Positions 25,394-35,194 of a stretch of DNA of 64,000 nucleotides are shown piece by piece. The notes under the pieces were generated by a model, which saw nothing but the letters and a program-made list of their open reading frames with translations, did no database searches and was not told where the DNA came from. The position numbers and the translations under genes are program-made. Within the stretch, counting starts at the first letter, position 1, and every line of letters begins with the position of its first letter. Source of the DNA: Luteimonas abyssi. Its GTDB lineage: Bacteria > Pseudomonadota > Gammaproteobacteria > Xanthomonadales > Xanthomonadaceae. The DNA is taken from positions 2,877,924 to 2,941,923 of the forward strand of contig NZ_KQ759763.1 of the NCBI RefSeq assembly GCF_001482195.1, given 5' to 3'.

Positions 25394-26260
25394 TTACGGC
25401 TCGGATGCGGAAACTCCTTCTCTCCATGACAGCGGGGTATAGGCCGTGCCGGGCGCCCCCCCGCCCACGCGTACGACCGCCTGCAGCACGGCTTCGCGTC
25501 CATCGCTCATCCGTGCCCGGCTCTCGATACTATACGTACCCGTCCCGCTTCCCAGCGCGGCCGCGGGGTCGGGCATGCCCGGCAGGGGCTGCCGTTGCTC
25601 CAGCACCGGGGCGGGATCGATGCCCATCGCCTCGAGCACCGGCGCCGCCGCGAACCGCGGGTCGGGCGACGGCTGGCCGGTGTAGACCGTCACGTACGGC
25701 GCCACGGCGGCGTACAGCGCCGGCGTCATGCCGAGGATCTGCTGCAACTCGCCGATGGTTTCGAACGGCGCGTCCTTGGCGCCGTAGGGCAGTCCCGCTG
25801 CGGCGTACTGCGGGTCTTCCGCGCCACCGGCCGGTTGCACCAGATCGTCGGCATCGCGCCAGTCCAGCACTGCGCCGGCCAGGCGCTCGGCATCCGCAGG
25901 CGCCGCACCGGCCGTGCGGAACAGCGCCGCCAGCAGCGGCGGCTGCGCCGCGTTCAGATCCACCTTGCCCGACTCGTCGACGATGCGCAGGGTCAGCTCG
26001 GACCCGGCGAACCGCCAGGCGTAGTCGCGACCATCCGGCGACCAGCGTCGCTCGGGGAAGGGATCCTGCACCCGCGCGACCGCGACTTCCAGGCCCGCAC
26101 GCGCCAGTTCCGCACCGACCGCACCGCGCGCGAGCACCCCGCCCTGCAGTTGCTCCAGGCGCGCAGTGAGCGCGAAGCCGCCGACCAGTGCGGCCAGCAA
26201 CGCGATCACCCACAGCACCAGCAACAGTGCAGCGCCCCGCGCCTCGCGCGTCGGACTCAC
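25394..26260 (-). CDS. xpsK: type II secretion minor pseudopilin GspK/XpsK
   Basis: The product is 288 residues, starting with GTG that overlaps the xpsJ stop (GTGA). The leader EARG precedes AALLLVLWVIALLAALVGG, a prepilin cleavage site without Glu at position +5, which is normal for GspK at the pseudopilus tip. The large globular domain contains VDESGKVDLNAAQ and LDWRDADD, the conserved GspK helix-hairpin-like block. It probably caps the pseudopilus with GspI and GspJ. No irregularity is seen. Confidence 0.92.
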   Translation of the reverse strand: MSPTREARGAALLLVLWVIALLAALVGGFALTARLEQLQGGVLARGAVGAELARAGLEVAVARVQDPFPERRWSPDGRDYAWRFAGSELTLRIVDESGKVDLNAAQPPLLAALFRTAGAAPADAERLAGAVLDWRDADDLVQPAGGAEDPQYAAAGLPYGAKDAPFETIGELQQILGMTPALYAAVAPYVTVYTGQPSPDPRFAAAPVLEAMGIDPAPVLEQRQPLPGMPDPAAALGSGTGTYSIESRARMSDGREAVLQAVVRVGGGAPGTAYTPLSWREGVSASEP

Positions 26261-26937
26261 GGCACCACCTCGCCGGCCATGTTCATGCGCCCGCTTCCCT
26301 GCGGCAGCGCCACCAGCACCGGCGGCCAGGGCGCGCCCTGGCGGGGCTGGACCTCGATGCGCACCTGCAGCGGCAGCTCGTCGCCGCCCTCCCAGCGCTC
26401 AAGCCAGCCGGTCGGCGCACCGGTGGCGTCGATGCCTCGATAGCTGAAATGCACTGCGGCGAGCGCCGAGGCCAGCGGCTCCGGAGGACGCGCCTGCGAC
26501 TCCTCGAACACCGTGCCGCCGACCACGCTGGAGAAGGAGACCGCCAGGACCACGTCGCGACCATCGCGCAGGATCTGCAGATCGTGCAGCGCCGGCCCGC
26601 CCCGACCGAGGTAGGCGGGCAGCTCGGCCACGAAGCGCATCCGCTCCGGCTCGCCCACGAACCGCTGCGGGACGCCGGTGCGCGTATCGGTCTCGAATGC
26701 GATCGGCAGCGCCCCCTGCAGGCGCCCGCGCAGGAAGCCCGATGCCATCCGCACGCGCTCGCTGTCGCGCGCCAGGGCCTCGGCACGCTCCACCGTCGCG
26801 GTCGCCGAGCGCAGGGTGGCGAACCCGAGCGCCAACCCCATCGCCAGCAGCACCGTCGCCAGCAGAATCTCGATCAGGGTGAAACCGCGCTGCCGCGACC
26901 CGGCAACGCTCGCGCCGACGCGCGTACCCCGCCTCAC
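26257..26937 (-). CDS. xpsJ: type II secretion minor pseudopilin GspJ/XpsJ
   Basis: The product is about 226 residues. GTG at 26937 overlaps the xpsI stop (GTGA). The leader (17 residues, ending AGSRQRG) is cleaved before FTLIEILLATVLLAMGLALG, a standard type IV-like N-terminus with Glu5. The body has the GspJ pattern DLQILRDGRDVVLAVSFS and a C-terminal region rich in beta strands. The SRQRG core before the cleavage site is shared, almost letter for letter in DNA, with xpsI and xpsG and with the repeats in their leaders. Confidence 0.9.
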   Translation of the reverse strand: MRRGTRVGASVAGSRQRGFTLIEILLATVLLAMGLALGFATLRSATATVERAEALARDSERVRMASGFLRGRLQGALPIAFETDTRTGVPQRFVGEPERMRFVAELPAYLGRGGPALHDLQILRDGRDVVLAVSFSSVVGGTVFEESQARPPEPLASALAAVHFSYRGIDATGAPTGWLERWEGGDELPLQVRIEVQPRQGAPWPPVLVALPQGSGRMNMAGEVVP

Positions 26938-27482
26938 AACCCACCGCCGTTCGCCGCATCCGGCTGCACCAGCCGCAACGAACGCAGCATCATTTGCTCG
27001 CGCGGCCCGCCCTCGCCCCACTGCACCGTGAGCTGGAGCGCCATCAGCCGCGGCGCGAACGGATCCTCCACCCCGCTCGGCGGCACATCCGGATCGACCC
27101 ACGGCGTCACCTCCAGCGACCAGCGATAACGCCCGTCGCCGAAGTCGCCCGCGTCCTGCCCCGGCCGCAGCACCTCCCCCACGCCGACGTCGGCCAGCAA
27201 CGATTGCGCGTACAGCGCCGCGCGACCGCTATCGGCGGCCCAGCGGACCTGCCGCGCACCACCCGACAACGTACCGAGCAGCAGGGTCAGCGCCAGCGCC
27301 AGCACCGCGAACGCCACCAGTACCTCCAGCAGGGTGTATCCGCGCTGCCGCGAACCCGCAGCTCTTCCACCAGCAGGCCGGTCGCCGCATTCCCGCTCAT
27401 GTGCCTTCCCTGCGCCGATGAGGCCGTCGCCAATCCATTTCCCGCGACACCCGCGTCCGGTCTCACCGCCCCCCCGCCTCAC
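26934..27482 (-). CDS. xpsI: type II secretion minor pseudopilin GspI/XpsI with long leader
   Basis: The product is 182 residues. The mature part is a normal GspI: YTLLEVLVAFAVLALALTLL followed by a short globular domain. The only in-frame start after the preceding stop is GTG at 27482, overlapping the xpsH stop (GTGA). That forces a 48-residue leader where about 6-12 would be expected. The leader contains GCRGKWIGDGLIGAGKAHE, a shorter copy of the module repeated in the xpsG leader, and ends in AGSRQRG. I saw no ATG, GTG or TTG between the start and the cleavage site. Function of the mature part is secure; the leader is odd. Confidence 0.9.
   Translation of the reverse strand: MRRGGGETGRGCRGKWIGDGLIGAGKAHERECGDRPAGGRAAGSRQRGYTLLEVLVAFAVLALALTLLLGTLSGGARQVRWAADSGRAALYAQSLLADVGVGEVLRPGQDAGDFGDGRYRWSLEVTPWVDPDVPPSGVEDPFAPRLMALQLTVQWGEGGPREQMMLRSLRLVQPDAANGGGL
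27339..27458 (-). repeat. degenerate copy of the prepilin-leader repeat in xpsI
   Basis: Read on the minus strand, this shares two exact blocks with the xpsG leader: a 12-nt GGGTGTCGCGGG and a 14-nt TGGCGACGGCCTCA. Both are in the same reading frame, with about 12 nt deleted between them. It ends in the TCGCGGCAGCGCGG core that encodes SRQRG. Confidence 0.75.
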
Positions 27483-27940
27483 GGGCCCACCTCACCGCGA
27501 TGCACCCGCACCTCACCGGTCAACCACGCGACATCGACATGCCAGCGTGCGCTGCCGCTCACCAGCGCCACCCGCCCACCGGTCGATGCGCCGTCGGGGA
27601 AGAACACGATCGCGCCCTCGCCGGGCCGCGGCTGCACCTCACGCGCGCCGGTGAACACGACCTCGATCCGTTCGGGCAGACGCCCGCTACGGTCCGCACC
27701 GGCCCGCCAGGTGCGCGCGTCGGGGTCGATCTCGAAGGACTGCGGACGGCCGCTGGCGATCGCCAGCGCGCGCGCATGCCGCAGGTTGCCGGCCACATCC
27801 TGCACCGCCGAGCGCACTTCGAGCCGGCCGAAGCCGTTTCCCAGCACGCCGGCGGCCAGAGCACCGGCAAGGGCCACCAGCGCCACCGCCACCATCACCT
27901 CGATCAGCGAAAAGCCCCGGGGCCGCACGAGCCCGCCCAT
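27479..27940 (-). CDS. xpsH: type II secretion minor pseudopilin GspH/XpsH
   Basis: From the ATG at 27940 the product is 153 residues with a 9-residue leader (MGGLVRPRG) cleaved before FSLIEVMVAVALVALAGALA. This is the expected GspH length and layout. Other in-frame starts exist at 27973 and further upstream, reaching into xpsG. The globular part carries VAGNLRHARALAIASGRPQ and a Gly/Arg-rich beta domain. The 181 bp between xpsG and this start is an unusually large gap inside an otherwise overlapping operon, so a longer product cannot be ruled out. Confidence 0.87.
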   Translation of the reverse strand: MGGLVRPRGFSLIEVMVAVALVALAGALAAGVLGNGFGRLEVRSAVQDVAGNLRHARALAIASGRPQSFEIDPDARTWRAGADRSGRLPERIEVVFTGAREVQPRPGEGAIVFFPDGASTGGRVALVSGSARWHVDVAWLTGEVRVHRGEVGP

Positions 27941-28121
27941 GCCCCCCGCCGGGCGACGGCCGGCGACGGCCATCCGCGATCGCGACCGGGTGTGCGCACG
28001 CCGATCCGGATCCGGCCGGGCAGGCACGGACACGGGGCTCGCGCCGCACGCGCCATGGTCGCCGGCGATCACGCGACGGGATGCGCCTCCGGCCCGCCAC
28101 ACGGGCATCGCCATGCCGGCA

Positions 28122-28796
28122 TCACTCGACGCGGATATCCGCGTTGACGCTGTCGCCGCCGGGTTCGCGGTCGGCACCGTAGCTGATCACGTCGAACGGG
28201 CGACCTTCGCCCGGCACGCGGTATTCGAACGGCGTTCCCCAGGGGTCGTTGAGTTCGGAATCGCGCGCGTACGGGCCGAGCCAGCCCGGCGCGTCGCCCG
28301 GTTGCACGACCAGATCGCCGAGCGCGTTCGGCAGGCGTCCGGTGTCCATGCGGAAGTTCTCGACCTTTTCCGCGAGCGTCTGCACCTGCGCACGCGCCAG
28401 ATTGACGCGCGCGCGATCGCCGCCACCGAGGATCCGCGTGGCCGCGAAGGCGACGATGCCGCCGATGAGCACCACCACCAGGATGATCTCGATCAGGCTG
28501 AAGCCGCGCTGCCGCGAATTAGAAACTCCTACACCAGTGAGGCCGTCGCCACGGCTGACGCCAACGAATCGCCCGCGAAACCCGCTCTGGATCCCACCGG
28601 AGCCACGCTGCCGCGAACCATGAGTGTTCGCACCCGTGAGGCCGTCGCCACGGCCGACGCCAGCGATGTCCCCGCGACACCCGCTCTGGATTTCACTGAA
28701 GCCGCGTCCCCGCGAACCAGCAGCAGGTCCCGCATCACCCAGCCGCACCAGGGCCCCAGCCCCACCCGCCCGCCGAACAAACCTTGGATGATTCAT
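28122..28796 (-). CDS. xpsG: type II secretion major pseudopilin GspG/XpsG with 98-residue repeat leader
   Basis: The mature part is a standard major pseudopilin: FSLIEIILVVVLIGGIVAF, then VQTLAEKVENFRMDTGRLP and the calcium-site block DPWGTPFEYRVPGEG. The pseudopilin polymerises to push substrates through the secretin. The frame opens at ATG 28796, 5 bp after the xpsF stop. Between a GTG at codon 17 and the cleavage site at Gly98 I find no ATG, GTG or TTG. The leader therefore contains two tandem 33-residue repeats (28-60, 61-93), each starting SRxRG like the cleavage site itself. TAGGAG sits just before the cleavage-site codons, where a normal start codon would be expected but is absent. 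Either the leader is real or a start codon has been lost. Confidence 0.92.
   Translation of the reverse strand: MNHPRFVRRAGGAGALVRLGDAGPAAGSRGRGFSEIQSGCRGDIAGVGRGDGLTGANTHGSRQRGSGGIQSGFRGRFVGVSRGDGLTGVGVSNSRQRGFSLIEIILVVVLIGGIVAFAATRILGGGDRARVNLARAQVQTLAEKVENFRMDTGRLPNALGDLVVQPGDAPGWLGPYARDSELNDPWGTPFEYRVPGEGRPFDVISYGADREPGGDSVNADIRVE
28518..28616 (-). repeat. 99-bp prepilin-leader repeat, copy 2
   Basis: This encodes residues 61-93 of the xpsG frame (SRQRGSGGIQ start) and directly abuts copy 1. It is followed at 28,517 by the real SRQRGFSLIE codons, so the true prepilin start looks like the head of a third copy. Confidence 0.85.
28617..28715 (-). repeat. 99-bp prepilin-leader repeat, copy 1
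   Basis: This encodes residues 28-60 of the xpsG frame, beginning SRGRGFSEIQ, a decayed likeness of the true prepilin start SRQRGFSLIE. By eye it is about 70% identical to copy 2, with the longest matches in the GGCGACGGCCTCAC segment. Confidence 0.85.
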
Positions 28797-28800
28797 ACAT

Positions 28801-30017
28801 TCAACCTATGACGTTGGTGAGATCGTAGATCGGAATCAGGACCGCGAGAATGACCACCATCACGATGAGCGCCAATCCCATCGTGATCACCGGCACCAGC
28901 GCCGCCAGCATGCGATCCAGCGCCTGCGCCGTATCCTGCTCGAACGTGTCGGCGGTCTTGAGCAGCATCGCATCCAGTGCGCCCGACTCCTCGCCGACCT
29001 GGATCATCTGCAGCGCCAGCCGCGGGAAGCGCTTGTTGCGCGCGAGCGCACCGGAGAGCCCCGCGCCGCCCTTGACCTCTTCGGCCGCGGCCTCGACATC
29101 GGCCGCCAGCGCCCGGTTGCCCAGCACGGTACGCCCGATGCCCAGCGCCGCCATCAGCGGCACGCCGTTGCGCAGCAGGGTCCCGAGCGTGCGCGCCAGG
29201 CGCGCGGTCTCCAGCTTCGCCACGAGCGGCCCGGCCACGCGGACGCCGAGCAGGCGTTCGTCGAACCGCAGCCGGAACGCCGGGTCGCGCAAGCGGCGGT
29301 CGAGCCACCACAGCAGCAGCGCCGGCACCACCAGCAGCACGATCCACCAGTCGCGAACGAACTCGCCGATGCTCAATACGATCAGGGTGAAGACCGGCAG
29401 CGTGGCATCCAGGCTTTCGTACATCGCCGCGAACTGCGGCACCACGTAGCCGAGCAGGAACAGCAGCGAGCCGCCGACCATCAGCAGCAGGATCGCGGGA
29501 TAGATCAGCGCGTTGACCACGCGCCCGCGCAGTGCGCGACTGCGCTCCAGGTACTCGGCCAGCCGCTGCAGGGTTTCCTGCAGACTGCCGCCGGCCTCGC
29601 CGGCGCGCACCATGTTCACGTAAAGACGTTCGAACGTGCCGTGCTGACGTTCGAGCGCCACCGACAACGGACTGCCGCCACGCACCGCATCGCGCACCTC
29701 GACCAGGGTCCTGCGCGCGGCCGCATCGTCGGGTTGGTCGAGCAGGATCGTCAGCGCCCGGTCCAGCGGCTGGCCGGCGCCGAGCAGGGTCGCCAGCTGC
29801 TGGGTGAACTGCACCAGCCGCTGTCCGGCGAAGGGCTTCGGGCGCATCAACGTCCGCCAGGAGCGCGCATCGCCTCCCTCGCTCGCCAACCGCGTTTCCA
29901 CCGGCAGGTGGCCCTGCTCCTGCAGCCGCTGCACGAGTTCCTGTTCGCTGGCGGCCTCCATCCGGCCGTCCAGGGCCTCGCCGCGGGCGTTGAGCACCTT
30001 GTAGCGATACACCGGCA

Positions 30018-30018
<1 letters not shown>
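28801..30018 (-). CDS. xpsF: type II secretion inner-membrane platform protein GspF/XpsF
   Basis: The product is 405 residues, the usual GspF size. The ATG at 30018 overlaps the xpsE stop (TGATG). Two GspF cytoplasmic domains (QFTQQLATLLGAGQPLDRAL and ARTLGTLLRNGVPLMAALGI) alternate with three membrane segments. Each domain ends in the conserved MVRAGEAGGSL or MIQVGEESGAL motif. The C-terminus is hydrophobic (LVPVITMGLALIVMVVILAV). It is the core of the inner-membrane platform. All features are regular. Confidence 0.95.
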
Positions 30019-31757
<1,739 letters not shown>

Positions 31758-32162
31758 CGTTGTGATTCCATCCCGTGGTCGAACGTCGCGACTGTAGCAG
31801 AGCACCGTAGCCTCACGTCGCGACCGGATCGCGCCGCGATGCGTACCGGCGCGACCGCCGGCAGCCACCCTGAACCCAACGTCGCACGTCGTATCCGCGC
31901 AGGTGCCACGCCGATCCCGGCCACCGGGCGACCCGCTTCCGTCGCGGCCACCACCTCGGGTATGCTCGCCGCCATGCCCGCTTCCGATCCGGACCCGGCC
32001 CCAGGCGAACCTCCCAGTCGGGCCCATCCCGCTGTTCGCCACTGCCCGCGTCCCGCGCCCGCCCGTCCGGCGGCGCCCTCCCTGACGACTCCTGACCCGC
32101 GCCTGCAGGCGTGGCGTTCGCCGTGTCCGCGCGACCGGCGTTTCTTGTACGGACACTGACCC
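31758..32162. other. 405-bp divergent intergenic region between xpsE and the TerC-like gene
   Basis: This region must hold the promoters of the type II secretion operon (leftward) and of the TerC/CorC gene (rightward). Reading leftward, TACAGT near 31,790 is the only passable -10 element I see, with no good -35. I see no conserved yybP-ykoY riboswitch core, no palindrome and no credible small gene. Confidence 0.4.
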
Positions 32163-33725
32163 ATGTTCGAATGGATGAACGATCCCACCGCCTGGATGGG
32201 ACTGGCCACGCTGATCGTGCTCGAGATCATTCTCGGCATCGACAACCTGGTCTTCATTGCGATCCTCGCCGACAAGCTGCCGCCCGAGCAGCGCGACCGC
32301 GCCCGCATCATCGGCCTCAGCCTCGCCCTGGGCATGCGCCTGGTCCTGCTGGCGCTGCTGGCCTGGATCATGCGCCTGACCGAGCCGCTGTTCGCGCTGT
32401 TCGACCACGACTTCTCCGGTCGCGACCTGATCCTGATCTTCGGCGGCCTGTTCCTGCTGTTCAAGGCGACGATGGAGCTGCACTCGCGGTTGGAAGGTCG
32501 CGACCATGCGAGCAGTTCGGTCGGCTACGCCAGCTTCGGCGTGGTGGTCACCCAGATCGTGGTGCTGGACGCGGTGTTCTCGCTGGATTCGGTGATCACC
32601 GCGGTGGGCATGGTCGAGCATCTGTCGATCATGTACATCGCGGTCACCGTGGCGATGGGCGTGATGCTGCTGGCGAGCAAGCCGTTGACCCGCTTCGTCA
32701 ACCAGCACCCCACCGTGGTCATGCTGTGTCTGGGCTTCCTGTTGATGATCGGCCTGAGCCTGCTGGCCGAAGGCTTCGGCATCGACATGCCCAAGGGTTA
32801 TCTGTACGCGGCGATCGGCTTCTCGATCATGATCGAGATGTTCAACCAGTTGGCCCTGCGCAACCGGCGCAAGCGCGAGGCCGCGCGCCCGATGCGCGAG
32901 CGCACCGCCGAAGCCGTGCTGCGCCTGCTCGGCGGCCGCACCACACAGGAGAGCCACCAGCCGGACGCGCACGTCCAGGACCGGGTGGCCGAGCAAGCCG
33001 AGGCCGCCTTCGCCGACAGCGAGCGCGACATGGTCTACAACGTGCTCGGCTTCGCGGACAAACCGGTCGACTGGCTGATGACGCCGCGCCCGGACATCGC
33101 CTGGATCGATCTCGACGACGACCGCGAGACCATCCTGTCGGCCCTGCGCGAGGCGCCGCACAGCCGCCTGCTCGTGGCCCGCGGCGAGCTCGATCGCTTC
33201 GAGGGCGTGATCGAGGCGCGCAGGTTGCTGCGCCAGTTGCTCGACGGGGGTGACCTCGACCTGCCGGCCGCGATGTCGCAGCCGCTCGTGGTGCACGAAG
33301 GTGCCAGCGCGCTGCGCGTGCTGCAGGACCTGCGCCGGCACCCGATCCCGATGGCGATCGTGCTCGACGAGTACGGCAGTGTGGAAGGCGTGGTCACCGC
33401 GACCGACGTGCTCGCCGCGATCGTGGGCGACCTCGCCGATACGGTCGACCCCGACCGGGTCGCCACCCAGGATGCCGACGGCACATGGCGCCTGGACGGC
33501 GGCATGCCGGCGACCGCCGCATCGCGCCTGCTCGGCTTCGCGCTGGACGAGGACGCCGGCTATCACACCCTCGCCGGCCTGTTGATCTATCACCTCGATC
33601 ACGTGCCGCAGGTCGGCGAGCGCGTCGACCACGACGGCTGGCGCTTCGAGATCGCGCAGATGTCCGGCGCCCGGGTGACCGAAGTGCGCGCCGAAGCGCT
33701 GCCGGCCGGCGAGCTTCCGGCGTGA
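32163..33725 (+). CDS. TerC-family membrane protein with CBS and CorC/HlyC domains
   Basis: The product is 520 residues. The N-terminal half is a TerC-type membrane domain ([39 protein letters not shown]) with about seven helices and the conserved Asp residues of metal-ion transporters. A CBS-domain pair follows at about 290-420 ([19 protein letters not shown] and [20 protein letters not shown]). A CorC/HlyC domain closes the protein ([18 protein letters not shown]). This architecture matches YoaE/YegH-type proteins, implicated in metal-ion homeostasis. The start [11 protein letters not shown] is typical of the family. Its stop overlaps a small Cys-rich gene (GTGA). Confidence 0.92.
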   Translation: MFEWMNDPTAWMGLATLIVLEIILGIDNLVFIAILADKLPPEQRDRARIIGLSLALGMRLVLLALLAWIMRLTEPLFALFDHDFSGRDLILIFGGLFLLFKATMELHSRLEGRDHASSSVGYASFGVVVTQIVVLDAVFSLDSVITAVGMVEHLSIMYIAVTVAMGVMLLASKPLTRFVNQHPTVVMLCLGFLLMIGLSLLAEGFGIDMPKGYLYAAIGFSIMIEMFNQLALRNRRKREAARPMRERTAEAVLRLLGGRTTQESHQPDAHVQDRVAEQAEAAFADSERDMVYNVLGFADKPVDWLMTPRPDIAWIDLDDDRETILSALREAPHSRLLVARGELDRFEGVIEARRLLRQLLDGGDLDLPAAMSQPLVVHEGASALRVLQDLRRHPIPMAIVLDEYGSVEGVVTATDVLAAIVGDLADTVDPDRVATQDADGTWRLDGGMPATAASRLLGFALDEDAGYHTLAGLLIYHLDHVPQVGERVDHDGWRFEIAQMSGARVTEVRAEALPAGELPA

Positions 33726-33916
33726 CCCGAGCGGACCCGCCCGGCGCGGTCACGGCTGCGGACCCGCGTCCGCAGCCGCCGGAGAAACCGTTGCCGACCG
33801 ATTGTTGCGAAAGCGGCTGCGCCACCTGCGTCTACGACTACTACGCCGACGAGCTGGCGCTGTACCGCGAGCGCCTCGCGGCCTGGCGGCAGCGCCATCC
33901 CGACGCGGACACCTGA
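33722..33916 (+). CDS. small Cys-rich oxidoreductase-like domain protein
   Basis: The product is 64 residues from a GTG that overlaps the TerC/CorC stop (GTGA). The core [20 protein letters not shown] with four Cys in a CCxxxCxxC pattern, followed by a helix ([12 protein letters not shown]), matches the oxidoreductase-like N-terminal domain. That domain also occurs as a stand-alone small protein in bacteria and in mitochondrial OXLD1. The Cys cluster suggests metal or redox chemistry. The exact role is unknown. Coupling to a metal-ion transporter-like gene is suggestive. Confidence 0.8.
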   Translation: MTRADPPGAVTAADPRPQPPEKPLPTDCCESGCATCVYDYYADELALYRERLAAWRQRHPDADT

Positions 33917-34021
33917 ACCCGCCGCGCAACGACGGCACGCTGCGTCGCCACGACGTGCACGCCGCCCGCACGCCTGCGGGTTAGCATCGCGTCCGCTCTT
34001 CCCTCCCCGCTGGAATTCCGC

Positions 34022-35074
34022 ATGCTGCGCACCCCCGCCTATGCCGCGCCGTCGGCCCACGACGCGCTCGCGCCGATCACCATCGAGCGACGCGAGCCGC
34101 GCGCGCACGAGGTCCTGATCGACATCCTCTACTGCGGCGTCTGCCACTCCGACCTCCACCAGGTCCGCGACGAGTGGGGCGGCGCGATCTTCCCGATGGT
34201 GCCCGGCCACGAGATCGTCGGCCGGGTCGCCGCGGTCGGCGCCGGCGTCACCCGGCACAAGGTGGGCGATGCCGTCGGCGTGGGCTGCTTCGTCGACTCC
34301 TGCCGCGAGTGCGCACAGTGCCGCGCCGGCGAGGAGCAGTACTGCGAGCAGGGCATGACCGCGACCTACAACGACCGCGAACGCGGCAGCGACGTGCCCA
34401 CCCACGGCGGCTACTCGACCCGCATCGTCGTCGACGAACAGTACGTGCTGCGCATCCCCGACGGCATCGCGCTGGAGCGCGCGGCACCGCTGCTGTGCGC
34501 CGGCATCACCACCTATTCGCCGCTGCGCCACTTCGGCGTCGCGCCCGGCGACCGGGTCGCCGTGGTCGGCCTCGGCGGCCTGGGCCACATGGCGGTGAAG
34601 CTGGCGAGCGCGATGGGCGCCGAAGTGACCGTCCTCAGCACCTCCGAAGCCAAGCGCGCCGACGCCATGGCCCTGGGGGCGCACGCGTTCCTTTCCACCC
34701 GCGAGCGCAGCATGTTCCGCCAGCATGCCGGCACGTTCGACTACATCGTCGACACCGTCTCCGCGCAGCACGACTACAACGCCTACCTCAACCTGCTGAA
34801 GGTGGACGGCACCATGATCCTGCTCGGGATTCCCGAGGACCCGACCCCGGTGGGCGCGTTCTCGCTGGTGACCAAGCGTCGCCGCCTGGCCGGCTCGATG
34901 ATCGGCGGCATCCGCGAGACCCAGGAGATGCTGGATTTCTGCGCGGAACACGGCGTCGCCGCCGATGTCGAGATCATCGACATCGCGGAGATCAATCGCG
35001 CTTACGAGCGCATGCTCGCCGGCGACGTGCGCTACCGCTTCGTGATCGACACGGCGACGCTCGGGGGCGGATGA
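34022..35074 (+). CDS. NAD(P)-dependent zinc alcohol dehydrogenase (YahK/CAD-like)
   Basis: The product is 350 residues of the medium-chain dehydrogenase family. The catalytic zinc motif is YCGVCHSDLH with PGHEIVGRV downstream. The structural zinc site is CRECAQCRAGEEQYC. The coenzyme-binding Rossmann motif is GLGGLGHMAVKLA. The closest named relatives are broad-range aldehyde reductases such as YahK and cinnamyl-alcohol dehydrogenases, which reduce aldehydes with NADPH in the cytosol. It stands alone, 105 bp after the small Cys-rich gene and 120 bp before the polysaccharide operon. All zinc ligands are present. Confidence 0.93.
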   Translation: MLRTPAYAAPSAHDALAPITIERREPRAHEVLIDILYCGVCHSDLHQVRDEWGGAIFPMVPGHEIVGRVAAVGAGVTRHKVGDAVGVGCFVDSCRECAQCRAGEEQYCEQGMTATYNDRERGSDVPTHGGYSTRIVVDEQYVLRIPDGIALERAAPLLCAGITTYSPLRHFGVAPGDRVAVVGLGGLGHMAVKLASAMGAEVTVLSTSEAKRADAMALGAHAFLSTRERSMFRQHAGTFDYIVDTVSAQHDYNAYLNLLKVDGTMILLGIPEDPTPVGAFSLVTKRRRLAGSMIGGIRETQEMLDFCAEHGVAADVEIIDIAEINRAYERMLAGDVRYRFVIDTATLGGG

Positions 35075-35194
35075 ACGCGGCGATAACGTCGCGCGGGCCT
35101 TCAGCCGGTAAACTGCGCGGTTCCCGGTATCGCGGTTCCACGAGGTTATGTCCTCGGCAGACCCGCTGTGGGCCATGTCCAGACAGGAATCCGA

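Noticed and set aside
28518-28715. Possible short CRISPR array or satellite
   Set aside because: Only two 99-bp units with no spacer structure; reading frame kept and unit head matches the prepilin start, so a coding-repeat explanation fits better.
31758-32162. Manganese (yybP-ykoY) riboswitch expected in front of a TerC-type gene
   Set aside because: The conserved core of that riboswitch is not visible in the leader.
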